A stretch of 61,447 nt of DNA from Coriobacteriales bacterium (GTDB taxonomy: Bacteria; Actinomycetota; Coriobacteriia; Coriobacteriales; Atopobiaceae), in contig JAUMWN010000005.1 of the NCBI GenBank assembly GCA_030529625.1, positions 1-61,447 on the forward strand, read 5' to 3'. This document shows positions 26,886-35,043 of the stretch, in pieces. Position 1 is the stretch's first letter. Every line of letters begins with the position of its first letter. Under the pieces are notes generated by a model. That model worked only from the letters and a program-made list of their open reading frames with translations, was not told the origin of the DNA and made no database searches. Position numbers and translations under genes: made by a program.

Positions 26886-27193
26886 TATTTTGCGAGGGCC
26901 TCAAGAAGCTGCTCGCGCTGACGGGCGCCCAGGCCCTTGACGCGACGAGAGGGCGAGATGCCCAGATCCTCCATGATCTTGGCAGCCTTAGCCTTGCCAT
27001 AGCCGGGCAGCGACTCGATGAGCGCGGAGACCTTCATGCGGTTGGCAATGGGATCCTCGGAATCGAGTACCTGTTCAACCGTCATGCTTCCAGACTTGAT
27101 CTTCTCACGAAGCTCGGCACGTGCGTGGCGTGCCGCAGCGGCCTTCTCCAGCGCAGCCTTGCGCTGCTCATCGGTAAGCTGAGGTAACGGCAT
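26885..27193 (-). CDS. mihF: actinobacterial-type integration host factor (MIHF)
   Basis: Nucleoid-associated DNA-binding protein of 102 residues. It has a long N-terminal helix (LTDEQRKAALEKAAAARHARAELREKIKSG) and a helix-two-turn-helix-like C-terminal half (LIESLPGYGKAKAAKIMEDLGISPSRRVKGLG). This matches mycobacterial IHF, where the gene also precedes gmk. The ATG at 27193 has GGAGGAAAT directly before it. Five upstream in-frame codons (to 27208) would overlap this site and are rejected. It is the first gene of mihF-gmk-rpoZ-thiI. Confidence 0.92.
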   Translation of the reverse strand: MPLPQLTDEQRKAALEKAAAARHARAELREKIKSGSMTVEQVLDSEDPIANRMKVSALIESLPGYGKAKAAKIMEDLGISPSRRVKGLGARQREQLLEALAK

Positions 27194-27272
27194 ATTTCCT
27201 CCAAACACATTCGTTCCTAAGAGCGTGCACCCTCTAGCGATTTACTTACAGCTCGCCCAAAAGTGCATAGCC

Positions 27273-27301
27273 ATAGTGGTACATTACCTGCTATTTTACA
27301 A
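27273..27301 (-). promoter_or_regulatory. candidate promoter of mihF-gmk-rpoZ-thiI
   Basis: On the reverse strand TTGTAA (27296-27301) and CACTAT (27273-27278) are separated by 17 nt and lie about 80 nt before the mihF ATG. The match to the housekeeping consensus is moderate. Confidence 0.4.
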
Positions 27302-27415
27302 CCATCAGGCACCGTCTTGGCAACAATCCAACATGCTTCCTACACAACCGATGCCGTTGTGCGGGTCGGCGGTGTCTCGACCAACCCCTCCCTAACAGCC
27401 GAGGAGTCATAAGAG

Positions 27416-27460
27416 ATGCACTCAGGGACCGTCTGCACGGAGGACAGTCTCTGAGTGCAT
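27416..27460. repeat. hairpin with degenerate GGGACNGTC core, downstream of pyrF
   Basis: Arms ATGCACTCAG and CTGAGTGCAT enclose two degenerate cores (GGGACCGTC and GGACAGTC). It lies just past the 3' end of the pyr operon in the reading direction and probably serves as or near its terminator. It belongs to the same family as the other GGGGACWGTCCCC hairpins. Confidence 0.65.
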
Positions 27461-27472
27461 ATACGGGTCCGC

Positions 27473-28204
27473 CTACGCTCCCACCAGCTCGTTGACGATG
27501 GCATCGAACGCTGCCACGGGATCTTCTGCCTGCGTTATGGGGCGTCCCACAACCAGCTTGGATGCGCCGGCGGCAATGGCGGCCGCCGGTGTGGACACGC
27601 GCTTTTGGTCGGCAAGGTCGGCGCCGGCAGGGCGAATGCCCGGGGTTACGATAAGGGCCTCGTCGCCCAAAAGTGCCCGCATGGAGGCGGCCTCCTGCGG
27701 CGAGCACACGATGCCGTCGGAGCCTGCGCCCACCGCCAGGCTCGCCAATCGTGCCACCTCGTCGGCCACGGGACTGGTCACGCCAATCGACTCGAGCGCC
27801 TCCTGATCCATGCTAGTGAGAACCGATATAGCCACGAGCTTGGTGCGCTCGCCGCCGCGTGCCTCGCTCTGCGCCGCAGCCTCAACGCCCTTACGGCCGC
27901 CCGCGATCATGGCCGCGCCACCCAGACCGTGAATGGAGAGGATGTCGGCCCCCACCAGGGATGCCGCCTGAGCTGCCCCCTCGATCTGGAACGGAATGTC
28001 GTGCAGCTTGAGGTCCAAAAACACCTTGTAGCCCATCTCGCGCATCTTTGCGACGATGGACGGGCCACAAGCGTAGTACAGGGTCATGCCCACCTTTACC
28101 CACACTGCCTTGCCGCTGAGCCGCGCACACAGCTCCAGGGCCTCCTCCTCGCCCATGTCCAAGGCAATAATGATCGCATCTCGTGCCTGTTGGTTGGTTA
28201 GCAT
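27473..28204 (-). CDS. pyrF: orotidine-5'-phosphate decarboxylase
   Basis: Last step of UMP synthesis: decarboxylation of OMP. The 243-residue TIM-barrel protein has IIIALDMG at strand one and the catalytic K/D tetrad in VFLDLKLHDIPFQI. GIVCSPQEA and the phosphate-binding TPGIRP follow, with VVGRPITQAEDP at the end. It is the short, type-1 form. The ATG overlaps the pyrD stop by 7 nt. It is the last gene of the pyr operon. Confidence 0.95.
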   Translation of the reverse strand: MLTNQQARDAIIIALDMGEEEALELCARLSGKAVWVKVGMTLYYACGPSIVAKMREMGYKVFLDLKLHDIPFQIEGAAQAASLVGADILSIHGLGGAAMIAGGRKGVEAAAQSEARGGERTKLVAISVLTSMDQEALESIGVTSPVADEVARLASLAVGAGSDGIVCSPQEAASMRALLGDEALIVTPGIRPAGADLADQKRVSTPAAAIAAGASKLVVGRPITQAEDPVAAFDAIVNELVGA

Positions 28205-29127
28205 TCAAACGCTCCTATCAGCTCGGTAACGGATGAGACGCCCTGCCCGGACGCCCAGTCTTGCAGTTCTTCCACGACTATCTTGGAGGCCATGGGATCG
28301 GTGAGGTTTGCGGTCCCCACCGAGACGGCCGTCGCTCCCGCAAGAATCATCTCCGCCGCGTCGGCTCCGCTGGCAACGCCTCCAATGCCGCACAGGGGGA
28401 TGCTCACGGCCTGTGCGCACTCCCACACCATGCGCACCGCTATGGCGTGGATGGCCGGACCCGATACGCCGGCCGTGGGACGGGCAACCCGGCTCCGGCG
28501 CGTGTTGACGTCAATGGCCATGCCTGGGATGGTGTTTATGAGCGAGAGGGCGTTAGCGCCCTCGGCCTCTAGCGCACGGCCAATCTCTGCCACGTCGTGC
28601 GGTGCCATCTTGACCACGATGGGGCGCTTGGTGAGCGGGCGCACGGCACGCATCACTGCCGCCGCATCCTCCGGCGTGCCGCCCATGGCCGCGCCGCCCT
28701 TTGCGATGTTAGGACAGCTTATGTTTATCTCGAATCCCGACGCGAACGGCGCAAGCTCCTCAAACAGCTCGAGCGCACGCGCATACTCGTCGATGGAGTG
28801 GCCCGCAACCTGGCAGATAACCGCACATCCTCGGTCCCTGAGGCTTTGCAGGTAGTCTCCATAGGTCTGTACGAAGGCCTCGACGCCGGGGTTTTGCAGA
28901 CCCACAGAGTTCATTATGGCCGAAGGCAACTCGGCAATTCGCGGGGCGGCGTTGCCCTGCCATGGCTCGGCAGCGACGCCCTTGCAGGTGATGGCACCAA
29001 GCGTGGCGCCCACGTCGTAGAAGCCCTCGAACTGCCGACCGTTGCCAAACGTACCCGACGCCGTGTTGATGGGGTTGCGCATGGGAATGCCACCCAGATT
29101 AACGGCCATGTCCACTACGCCTGCCAT
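28198..29127 (-). CDS. pyrD: dihydroorotate dehydrogenase, class 1B catalytic subunit
   Basis: Oxidises dihydroorotate to orotate with FMN. With PyrK it forms an NAD+-dependent heterotetramer. 309 residues; the flavin-barrel motifs are NPINTASGTFG, LQNPGVEAF, INISCPNIAKGG (Cys as catalytic base, which marks class 1), GVSGPAIHAIA and GIGGVASGADAAEMI. The start at 29127 has GAGGAGGG upstream and overlaps pyrK by 13 nt. The longer frame to 29169 is rejected. It depends on PyrK for electron transfer. Confidence 0.95.
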   Translation of the reverse strand: MAGVVDMAVNLGGIPMRNPINTASGTFGNGRQFEGFYDVGATLGAITCKGVAAEPWQGNAAPRIAELPSAIMNSVGLQNPGVEAFVQTYGDYLQSLRDRGCAVICQVAGHSIDEYARALELFEELAPFASGFEINISCPNIAKGGAAMGGTPEDAAAVMRAVRPLTKRPIVVKMAPHDVAEIGRALEAEGANALSLINTIPGMAIDVNTRRSRVARPTAGVSGPAIHAIAVRMVWECAQAVSIPLCGIGGVASGADAAEMILAGATAVSVGTANLTDPMASKIVVEELQDWASGQGVSSVTELIGAFEC

Positions 29128-29942
29128 AGAACCCTCCTCGCGTCGAACACGGGACCGTCGGTGCAGCACAGGGCCTGCGTACCGTCCACCAGCGCCACGT
29201 TGCAGCAGCTGCAGGCGCCAAACCCGCAGCCCATCATGCGCTCAAGAGACACCTGGCAGGCGGTGGCCGACCCTTCAGCTAGCCTTGCGACGCCTGCCAT
29301 CATAACGTTGGGTCCACACGTATACACCTGCGCGTATGTGTGCTCTGCCAGCAGGTTCTCCATGGCTTGTGTTACGAACCCGCGTATGCCCATCGTACCG
29401 TCGTCTGTGGTGAGGATTACTTTGCGAGCGCAGTCGCATCCTTGCGCGATGCCTATGGAGCGCAGCTCGTCTATGTAGCCCAAGCAGTGGCGCGTTGCCG
29501 TCTGTGCGCCCACGACGACGTCGAATCCCACACCCGCACGCGCGAGCATGGAGGCGCAGGCCACCACAGGTGGCAAGCCAACACCGCCAGCCACCAGCAG
29601 CGCACGTCCCTCTAGCTGAGGAAGGTGCCATCCGTTGCCACAAGGACCCACCATGGTGGACGACGCACCTGAGGTCATGTTGCTCAGCCTGCGCGTGCCT
29701 TCCCCCACGACGGCATACACGATGTCGAGCTCTTCGGTCCGAGCGTCGGCACGGGCAAACGAGAGCGGGATGCGCAGGATGTGCGATCCATCTGCGGGTA
29801 CGCCCACCTGCACGAACTGTCCGGGAGCAAGTTGTGCTGCCAACGGAGTGGTGCAGCGCATGCGCCACAGTCCCTCGGCCACTGGCTCGTTTTCCTGCAC
29901 GACGAACTCGTGCAGGGACGTCTTGGCACCCAACACACTCAC
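29115..29942 (-). CDS. pyrK: dihydroorotate dehydrogenase electron-transfer subunit
   Basis: FAD and [2Fe-2S] subunit passing electrons from PyrD to NAD+. 275 residues: FAD-binding RIPLSFARAD (RxxS/T type), NAD-binding LLVAGGVGLPPV, and a C-terminal cluster with MMGCGFGACSCCNVAL and ALCCTDGPVFDA that supplies four cysteines. GTG at 29942 overlaps the pyrC stop (G-GTGA) and has GAGGTGAGG just upstream. The frame remains open far upstream inside pyrC, but only the part from 29942 is family-like. Confidence 0.93.
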   Translation of the reverse strand: MSVLGAKTSLHEFVVQENEPVAEGLWRMRCTTPLAAQLAPGQFVQVGVPADGSHILRIPLSFARADARTEELDIVYAVVGEGTRRLSNMTSGASSTMVGPCGNGWHLPQLEGRALLVAGGVGLPPVVACASMLARAGVGFDVVVGAQTATRHCLGYIDELRSIGIAQGCDCARKVILTTDDGTMGIRGFVTQAMENLLAEHTYAQVYTCGPNVMMAGVARLAEGSATACQVSLERMMGCGFGACSCCNVALVDGTQALCCTDGPVFDARRVLWQA

Positions 29943-31234
29943 CGTGGCCTCACCTCGCCGTCCACGAGCACGTGCCTGCCCTCCACGAACACGTCGCAGG
30001 CGCAGCCCTTGAGCGTGAGGCCCAGGAAGGCCGAGTTCTTGGACTTGCTCTGCAGATATTCCGGGGTGATGTGCACAACGCGGTTTGGATCGACCAACGT
30101 GATGTTGGCGACAGAACCCTCTGCCATACGCACCGGTTCCAGTCGAAGGATGCGGCGCGGGTTGATGGCCATCACCTCCACCAGACGGCTCCAGCTTATC
30201 CTGCCCGAAAGGACCATGTTGGCCAGCATGAGCGGCAGCGACGTCTCCAGTCCCACACAGCCAAAGTACGAGATCTCCCACTCGCAGTCCTTCTCATGCG
30301 CCGCGTGCGGGGCGTGATCGGTGACGATGCAGTCTATGGTGCCGTCTATTACGCCCTGGCGCATGGCCGCTGCGTCCTGGGAGGTGCGCAGTGGCGGGTT
30401 CATCTTGAGGTTGGTGTCATAGGAGTCGGTGATGTCGTCCTCGCACAGGAACAGGTGATGGGGCGTGACCTCACAGGTTACGGGAAGGCCCTCGGCCTTG
30501 GCACGGCGCACGTACTCAAGCCCCTTTGCCGTGGAGATGTGGCACACGTGGAAGTCGCAGCCCGTGAGTCGCGCAAGCTCTATGTCGCGCAGTATCTCGA
30601 GCTCCTCTCCCAGGGCGGGCCAGCCAAACATGCCCAGGCGCGTACTTGCCCGGCCCTCGTTGATCACGCCGTTGGCGGTGAGGCTCTCCACCTCGCAGTG
30701 CGCACACACCGTGCGGTCGAACTGGCTCACGTACTCCATGCAGGTGCGCATCATTCCGGCGCTCTGCACGCCATGGCCGTCGTCGGAGAAGGCGCAGGCG
30801 CCCTCGACCACCATATCACCAATCTCGGCCAGCGCCTCGCCCTTTTGTTCTGCCGTGAGCGCGCCCATCGGGTGCACCAGACAAAGTCCAGCGGCCTTCG
30901 CCTGGTCGATCTGGTAGCGAACCTCGGCGCCCGAGTCGGTTACCGGCTTGGTGTTTGGCATGGTGGCGACGTCGGTGAATCCACCGTGCACCGCAGCGGC
31001 CGCACCGGTGCGTATGGTCTCCTTGTACTCGAACCCCGGATCCCTAAAGTGCACGTGCATGTCCACCAAGCCGGGGATGAGATACTTCCCCTCGCCGTTC
31101 ACGATCTTTGCGTCCCCGGGCTCCAGGCCCCTGCCCACCTGCTTTATCCTGTTGTCCTCAATGAGGACGTCACACACGGTGTCCAATCCTACTTGCGGGT
31201 CCACCACATGAGCAGCACTAATCAGATATGCCAT
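29939..31234 (-). CDS. pyrC: dihydroorotase
   Basis: Zinc amidohydrolase cyclising carbamoyl-aspartate to dihydroorotate. 431 residues of the long class I type: DMHVHFRDPG metal site, ATMPNTKPVTDS, AHCEVESLT, CHISTAKGLE, CEVTPHHLFL, and the Asp-containing IVTDHAPH. The start at 31234 has GGGAGGAGAGAACA upstream and lies inside the pyrB 3' end (17-nt overlap). This fixes it over the ATG at 31285. Confidence 0.95.
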   Translation of the reverse strand: MAYLISAAHVVDPQVGLDTVCDVLIEDNRIKQVGRGLEPGDAKIVNGEGKYLIPGLVDMHVHFRDPGFEYKETIRTGAAAAVHGGFTDVATMPNTKPVTDSGAEVRYQIDQAKAAGLCLVHPMGALTAEQKGEALAEIGDMVVEGACAFSDDGHGVQSAGMMRTCMEYVSQFDRTVCAHCEVESLTANGVINEGRASTRLGMFGWPALGEELEILRDIELARLTGCDFHVCHISTAKGLEYVRRAKAEGLPVTCEVTPHHLFLCEDDITDSYDTNLKMNPPLRTSQDAAAMRQGVIDGTIDCIVTDHAPHAAHEKDCEWEISYFGCVGLETSLPLMLANMVLSGRISWSRLVEVMAINPRRILRLEPVRMAEGSVANITLVDPNRVVHITPEYLQSKSKNSAFLGLTLKGCACDVFVEGRHVLVDGEVRPR

Positions 31235-32156
31235 TGTTCTCTCCTCCCAGCAGCAGGTACATCTCGGCCATGCGCGTGGCGACACCGGCGGTTACCTGGT
31301 CCAGAATGCGCGAACGGTCGCTGTCGGCAACCTCGGTGTTTATCTCCATGCCGCGGTTCATGGGGCCGGGATGGCAGATGATCGCGTTCTCCTTCATCAT
31401 GGACTGGCGCCTCACGTCCAGGCCATAGAGGCGGTTGTACTCGCGCTTGCTGGGTATGGCAGCACCCTCCATGCGCTCGAGCTGCACGCGCAGCATGTAC
31501 ACGACGTCCATGTCGGGCAGGATGGAGTCGAAGTCCGACGTTTGCGGGCAGCGGTAATAGGTGGGGTCGTCAACGAGGAAGGTGGGCGGTCCCACCAGGG
31601 TGACGTTTGCCCCCATGGTGGTGAGCGCCGGCGCCAGAGAGCCACATACACGGCTGTGGGCCAGGTCGCCAACGATAGCGACGTTGAGGCCGTCCAGATG
31701 GCCAAAGTGCTCGCGAATGGTGTAGAGGTCCAGCATTGCCTGCGTTGGATGCTGGTGCTTTCCATCACCGGCGTTTATCACGATTGCGTCGGTGTTCTCG
31801 GTCACCTTCTTGGGCGTTCCGGCAAGGCGTGCACGCACCACGAACATATCCACGTTCATGGCGTCGATGGTTTGTATGGTGTCGGCGAGGCTCTCGCCCT
31901 TTACCACCGAGCTGGTGGAGCCGCCCATATTGAGCGTGTCTGCCGAGAGGCGCTTCTCCGCAAGCTCGAAGGAGCTGCGCGTGCGCGTGGAGGGCTCCAA
32001 GAAGAGGTTGACGATGGTGCGGCCGCGCAAGGCGGGCACCTTCTTGATGCCTTTTCGGGAGTTGATCTCGGCAAACGAGCGCGCCGTGTCAAGAATCTGT
32101 GTGATGTCGTCGGCCGTGAGGCTTGTGGTGTCGAGCAAATGCTTAACCGATAGCAT
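31218..32156 (-). CDS. pyrB: aspartate carbamoyltransferase catalytic subunit
   Basis: Condenses carbamoyl phosphate and aspartate. 312 residues with carbamoyl-phosphate loop EPSTRTRSSFE, VKGESLADTIQTI, the HPTQAMLDLYT block, and the C-terminal HPGPMNRGMEI. No regulatory PyrI gene is next to it, as is usual outside enterobacteria. AGGAGG 7 nt before the ATG overlaps the end of pyrR. Control is expected through the PyrR leader upstream. Confidence 0.96.
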   Translation of the reverse strand: MLSVKHLLDTTSLTADDITQILDTARSFAEINSRKGIKKVPALRGRTIVNLFLEPSTRTRSSFELAEKRLSADTLNMGGSTSSVVKGESLADTIQTIDAMNVDMFVVRARLAGTPKKVTENTDAIVINAGDGKHQHPTQAMLDLYTIREHFGHLDGLNVAIVGDLAHSRVCGSLAPALTTMGANVTLVGPPTFLVDDPTYYRCPQTSDFDSILPDMDVVYMLRVQLERMEGAAIPSKREYNRLYGLDVRRQSMMKENAIICHPGPMNRGMEINTEVADSDRSRILDQVTAGVATRMAEMYLLLGGENNGISD

Positions 32157-32160
32157 GCGC

Positions 32161-32721
32161 CTACCTCCTCCTTTGCGCGTTGCGGTCCCAGATGGTCACG
32201 GAGTTCTCGCCGTCAATCTCCTTGAGGCGCACCCGCACGTCCTCGGTGTGCGACGAGGGTACGTTCTTGCCCACGTAGTCCGCGCGTATGGGAAGCTCCC
32301 TGTGACCGCGGTCCACCATCACGGCAAGCTGCACCGACTTTGGGCGCCCTAGGTCCATGAGGGCGTCTAGGGCCGAGCGTACCGTGCGGCCGGTGTAGAG
32401 CACGTCGTCCACCAAAACGATGTCGCGCCGATCTATGTTGAAGGGAATGTTTGTGGCATGGAGCACGGGCGCAATAGACCGGGAGATGTCGTCGCGGTAG
32501 AAGCTGATGTCCAGCTGGCCAACCGGTGGGCATACGCCCTCAATCTCGCCAATCTGATTGCTCAGGATCTCGGCGAGCGGCACTCCCCTACTCACAATGC
32601 CAACGATGCCAATACCAGCGGCACCCTCATTGCGCTCCAGTATCTCATGCGCGATGCGCGTGAGCGCCCGTCGCATGGCGGAGCCGTCCATGATGGTTGC
32701 CTTGGGCTCGTACGTCTCCAT
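32161..32721 (-). CDS. pyrR: bifunctional pyr operon regulator / uracil phosphoribosyltransferase
   Basis: 186-residue phosphoribosyltransferase-fold RNA-binding regulator. It has [15 protein letters not shown], the PRPP loop [22 protein letters not shown], and [23 protein letters not shown]. With UMP it binds the pyr leader RNA and favours termination. GGGAGGAG precedes the ATG at 32721. The extra upstream codons to 32772 would run through the leader terminator and are rejected. It is the first gene of pyrR-B-C-K-D-F. Confidence 0.95.
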   Translation of the reverse strand: METYEPKATIMDGSAMRRALTRIAHEILERNEGAAGIGIVGIVSRGVPLAEILSNQIGEIEGVCPPVGQLDISFYRDDISRSIAPVLHATNIPFNIDRRDIVLVDDVLYTGRTVRSALDALMDLGRPKSVQLAVMVDRGHRELPIRADYVGKNVPSSHTEDVRVRLKEIDGENSVTIWDRNAQRRR

Positions 32722-32737
32722 ATCACTCCTCCCACAC

Positions 32738-32823
32738 AAAAAAGACACCCGTGCACGGCACAGGTGTCGCAATCCAAACTCAAATCACAATCCTTGCCGG
32801 CATCCCGTACCGCGCTTAAAGGC
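32738..32823 (-). promoter_or_regulatory. pyr operon leader: PyrR-type binding site and intrinsic terminator
   Basis: In the pyr transcript CCTTTAAGCGCGGTACGGG followed by ATGCCGGCAAGG (32789-32823) resembles the PyrR-binding stem-loop. It keeps the conserved UUUAA and AAGG flanks that pair around a purine-rich loop. It is followed by GACACC-TGTGCCGTGCAC-GGGTGTC and six U residues (32738-32768), a complete terminator placed just before the pyrR ribosome site. This is the expected layout for UMP-responsive attenuation. The antiterminator pairing was not computed. Confidence 0.75.
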
Positions 32824-32830
32824 TAACTAC

Positions 32831-32839
32831 AGTGTAGCA
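32831..32839 (-). promoter_or_regulatory. candidate extended -10 of the pyr promoter
   Basis: Reverse-strand TGCTACACT (TGn plus TACACT) lies just upstream of the leader described at 32738-32823. No clear -35 is present because the GGGGACWGTCCCC hairpin begins about 10 nt further upstream. Confidence 0.45.
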
Positions 32840-32847
32840 GATACGCA

Positions 32848-32901
32848 GTATATATTGGGGGGACTGTCCCCTGAGTTTAGGGGACAGTCCCCCCAGTACA
32901 T
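32848..32901. repeat. GGGGACWGTCCCC double hairpin upstream of the pyr promoter
   Basis: Two core palindromes (GGGGACTGTCCCC and GGGGACAGTCCCC) separated by TGAGTTTA, with short outer arms TATTGG and CCAGTA. It sits between the divergent pyr operon and tRNA-Asn promoters, so here it cannot be acting as a simple terminator of an upstream gene. Confidence 0.75.
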
Positions 32902-32929
32902 GGTGGTTCAAAAAAAGCCAAAATAGTTC

Positions 32930-32958
32930 TTGCACCAATCAAAGACCTCGTGTATAGT
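32930..32958 (+). promoter_or_regulatory. promoter of tRNA-Asn
   Basis: TTGCAC (32930-32935), a 17-nt spacer and TATAGT (32953-32958). The mature tRNA begins 25 nt after the -10. This is the closest match to the housekeeping consensus seen in the window. Confidence 0.75.
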
Positions 32959-32982
32959 GTTTTGACGTGCTGAGGCACCTAT

Positions 32983-33057
32983 TCCCCGGTGGCGCAGTGG
33001 TAGCGCAGTGGACTGTTAATCCATGTGTCGCTGGTTCGAATCCAGCCCGGGGAGCCA
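32983..33057 (+). tRNA. tRNA-Asn(GTT)
   Basis: 75 nt including an encoded CCA. Acceptor TCCCCGG pairs with CCGGGGA. The D arm GCGC-AGTGGTA-GCGC, anticodon loop CTGTTAA (anticodon GTT at 33015-33017) and T arm CTGGTTCGAATCCAG are complete. It decodes AAC and AAU. Confidence 0.97.
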
Positions 33058-33066
33058 GATTATTCG

Positions 33067-33093
33067 CAACCCACCTTCTCGGTGGGTTGTTTT
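33067..33093 (+). terminator. intrinsic terminator of tRNA-Asn
   Basis: CAACCCACC, loop TTCTC, GGTGGGTTG, then TTTT, starting 10 nt after the tRNA. It separates the tRNA from the exporter genes that begin at 33116. Confidence 0.9.
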
Positions 33094-33115
33094 GTATACA
33101 GCTGCATTTGGAGGC

Positions 33116-33940
33116 ATGTTGGAAGAGGCAACGCAACCCGTACTCAACGATGCGCGCGACGCGTGGAGCTCCGATCGAGACAAGTCGTTGTTTATCCTTC
33201 GCCAGCTCGTGCTTCGCGACTTTAAGCTCAAGTATCGCAGGAGCTTCCTTGGCGTGGCGTGGAGCGTGCTCAACCCCCTGTTCATGATGATCGTTATGGC
33301 CGCGGTCTTCTCCATGTTCATGCGGTTCTCGTCCGACAGCATTCCCAGCTACCCCCTCTACATTATCCTGGGCAACGTGACCTTCTCACTTATGGCCGAC
33401 TCTACGAGCCAGGGCATGGGATCCATTCTTGGTGCCGCGTCGCTGCTCAAGAAGGTCCGCATCCGCCGCTGGCTGTTCCCGGTGGAGAAGGTGCTCTTTG
33501 CCGTGGTCAACTTTGCCATATCGCTCATTGCAGTGCTTATCGTCATGATTGCCGTTGGCGTCCACCCCACCTGGACGGCCCTGCTGCTGCCGCTGTTTTT
33601 GGTGTACCTGGGCATGTTTTGCGTGGGTCTGTCTATGTTGTTGTCGTCGGTGTCGGTGTTCTTTCGCGACGTGATGCACATGTGGTCGGTAATCCTCACC
33701 GCATGGACCTACGCCACGCCGCTGTTCTATCCCGCCGAGATTCTTCCCAGCTGGATGATGACGCTCGAGCGATTTAACCCCATGTTCCACTATGTGGCGT
33801 ACATTCGCGAGCTCTTGCTCTACCAGCGATTGCCTTCGCTTCAGCTCAATGCGGCCTGTCTTGCATGTGGCGTGATTATGCTTGTGGTGGGCCTGATCGT
33901 GTTTCGCAAGTCCGAGCACAAGTTCATTCTGTTTATATAG
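33116..33940 (+). CDS. ABC-2 type polysaccharide exporter permease (TagG/Wzm-like)
   Basis: 274-residue membrane component with about six helices. The LVLRDFKLKYRRSFLGVAWSVLNPLFMMIV start and the C-terminal WTYATPLFYPAEILPSWM segment are typical of TagG/Wzm/RfbA permeases that export teichoic acid or O-antigen-like chains. It pairs with the ATPase 12 nt downstream. GGAGG lies only 1 nt before the ATG at 33116, so a TTG at 33119 is an alternative start. The open frame back to 33023 overlaps the tRNA and is rejected. Confidence 0.88.
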   Translation: MLEEATQPVLNDARDAWSSDRDKSLFILRQLVLRDFKLKYRRSFLGVAWSVLNPLFMMIVMAAVFSMFMRFSSDSIPSYPLYIILGNVTFSLMADSTSQGMGSILGAASLLKKVRIRRWLFPVEKVLFAVVNFAISLIAVLIVMIAVGVHPTWTALLLPLFLVYLGMFCVGLSMLLSSVSVFFRDVMHMWSVILTAWTYATPLFYPAEILPSWMMTLERFNPMFHYVAYIRELLLYQRLPSLQLNAACLACGVIMLVVGLIVFRKSEHKFILFI

Positions 33941-33952
33941 GGGCGAAGACGT

Positions 33953-35041
33953 ATGGCAAACTCGAAGTCCGAAGAACGGCACGTGTGGACCCCCGTTGCG
34001 AGCCTTAACTACGATCCCCTAGAAGAGGATGGGTTCGTAAACCTGTGCATCGACATAAAGGGCGACTTTCCCGGAAAGCCCCATTACGTGTACAAGTGGA
34101 AGAGCCGCTACGGCACCGAGGGCGGAGACACCCGTCGACAGACGTTTCCCACCTTCTCGTTTATCCCTCCCCACGACGGACGCTTTTACCTGAGCGCCGA
34201 CGTGGATGATGAGAACGGCTACACACAAACGGTTGGTCTGTGGGCCGACATTGGTGAGGTGATAGAGGACAACTTTACCCGGCCGGAGATCCCCGACGAG
34301 TCGGTTGAGTCGGTGGTGACGGTGGATGACGTGTCCATGATCTTTAACATGGCCTCCGAGCAGTACAACTCGCTCAAGGAGTACTTTATTGCAGCGGCGC
34401 GGCGCGAGCTCAACTTCAAGCCGTTTCGCGCCCTGGACCACATCTCGTTTACGGTGCGCAAGGGCGAGGCGTTCGGCCTGGTGGGAACCAACGGATCGGG
34501 CAAGTCCACCATGCTCAAGATCATTGCGGGCGTGTTGGAGGCCAGCGAGGGCGAGTGTACGGTGAATGGCTCTATCGCACCGCTCATCGAGCTGGGCGCA
34601 GGCTTCGACATTGACCTTACCGCAAAGGAGAACATCTACCTCAACGGTGCCCTGCTGGGCTATCGCAAGGAGTTCATCGACGAGCACTTTGATGACATCG
34701 TCGCCTTTGCCGAGCTGGAGGACTTCCTGGACCTTCCGCTCAAGAACTACTCGTCGGGCATGGTCGCCCGCATCGCCTTTGCCATTGCCACGGCCGCCGA
34801 GCCCGACATCCTCATCGTGGACGAGACGCTTTCGGTGGGAGACTTCCTGTTCCAGCAAAAGTGTGAGCGCCGCATTCAAGACCTCATTGGCTCCGGCAAC
34901 GTCACGGTGCTCTTGGTGAGCCACAGCATGGATCTGGTGGAGCGCATGTGCGACCGCGTGTGCTGGATCGAGAAGGGCAAGCAGCGCATGCTTGGCCCCA
35001 CCGACGAGGTGTGCGAGGCATATAGAAACCTGGGGGCATAG
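33953..35041 (+). CDS. polysaccharide ABC exporter ATPase (TagH/Wzt-like) with an N-terminal extra domain
   Basis: 362 residues. Residues about 125-360 form the ATPase: LVGTNGSGKSTMLKIIAG (Walker A), NYSSGMVARIAFAIA (signature), PDILIVDETLSVGD (Walker B) and an H-loop in LLVSHSMDLVE. SLKEYFI just before the domain is typical of TagH. The first 110 residues are atypical. A Trp/Tyr-rich, beta-strand-like segment (VYKWKSRYGTEGG ... GRFYLSADVDDENGYTQ) resembles Ig-like modules normally found outside the cell. Wzt proteins carry sugar-binding domains at the C-terminus instead. It energises export by the upstream permease. Confidence 0.87.
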   Translation: MANSKSEERHVWTPVASLNYDPLEEDGFVNLCIDIKGDFPGKPHYVYKWKSRYGTEGGDTRRQTFPTFSFIPPHDGRFYLSADVDDENGYTQTVGLWADIGEVIEDNFTRPEIPDESVESVVTVDDVSMIFNMASEQYNSLKEYFIAAARRELNFKPFRALDHISFTVRKGEAFGLVGTNGSGKSTMLKIIAGVLEASEGECTVNGSIAPLIELGAGFDIDLTAKENIYLNGALLGYRKEFIDEHFDDIVAFAELEDFLDLPLKNYSSGMVARIAFAIATAAEPDILIVDETLSVGDFLFQQKCERRIQDLIGSGNVTVLLVSHSMDLVERMCDRVCWIEKGKQRMLGPTDEVCEAYRNLGA

Positions 35042-35043
35042 CA

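Noticed and set aside
27291-27707. 138-codon reverse frame downstream of and overlapping pyrF
   Set aside because: Its Arg/Gly-rich product shares pyrF DNA in another frame and has no ribosome site.
29495-31381. 628-codon forward open frame opposite pyrK and pyrC
   Set aside because: Antisense to two well-conserved pyrimidine genes. The product is His/Arg-rich without domain features.
33023-33115. N-terminal extension of the ABC permease into tRNA-Asn
   Set aside because: It would translate the tRNA and its terminator. The mature permease start is at or near 33116.
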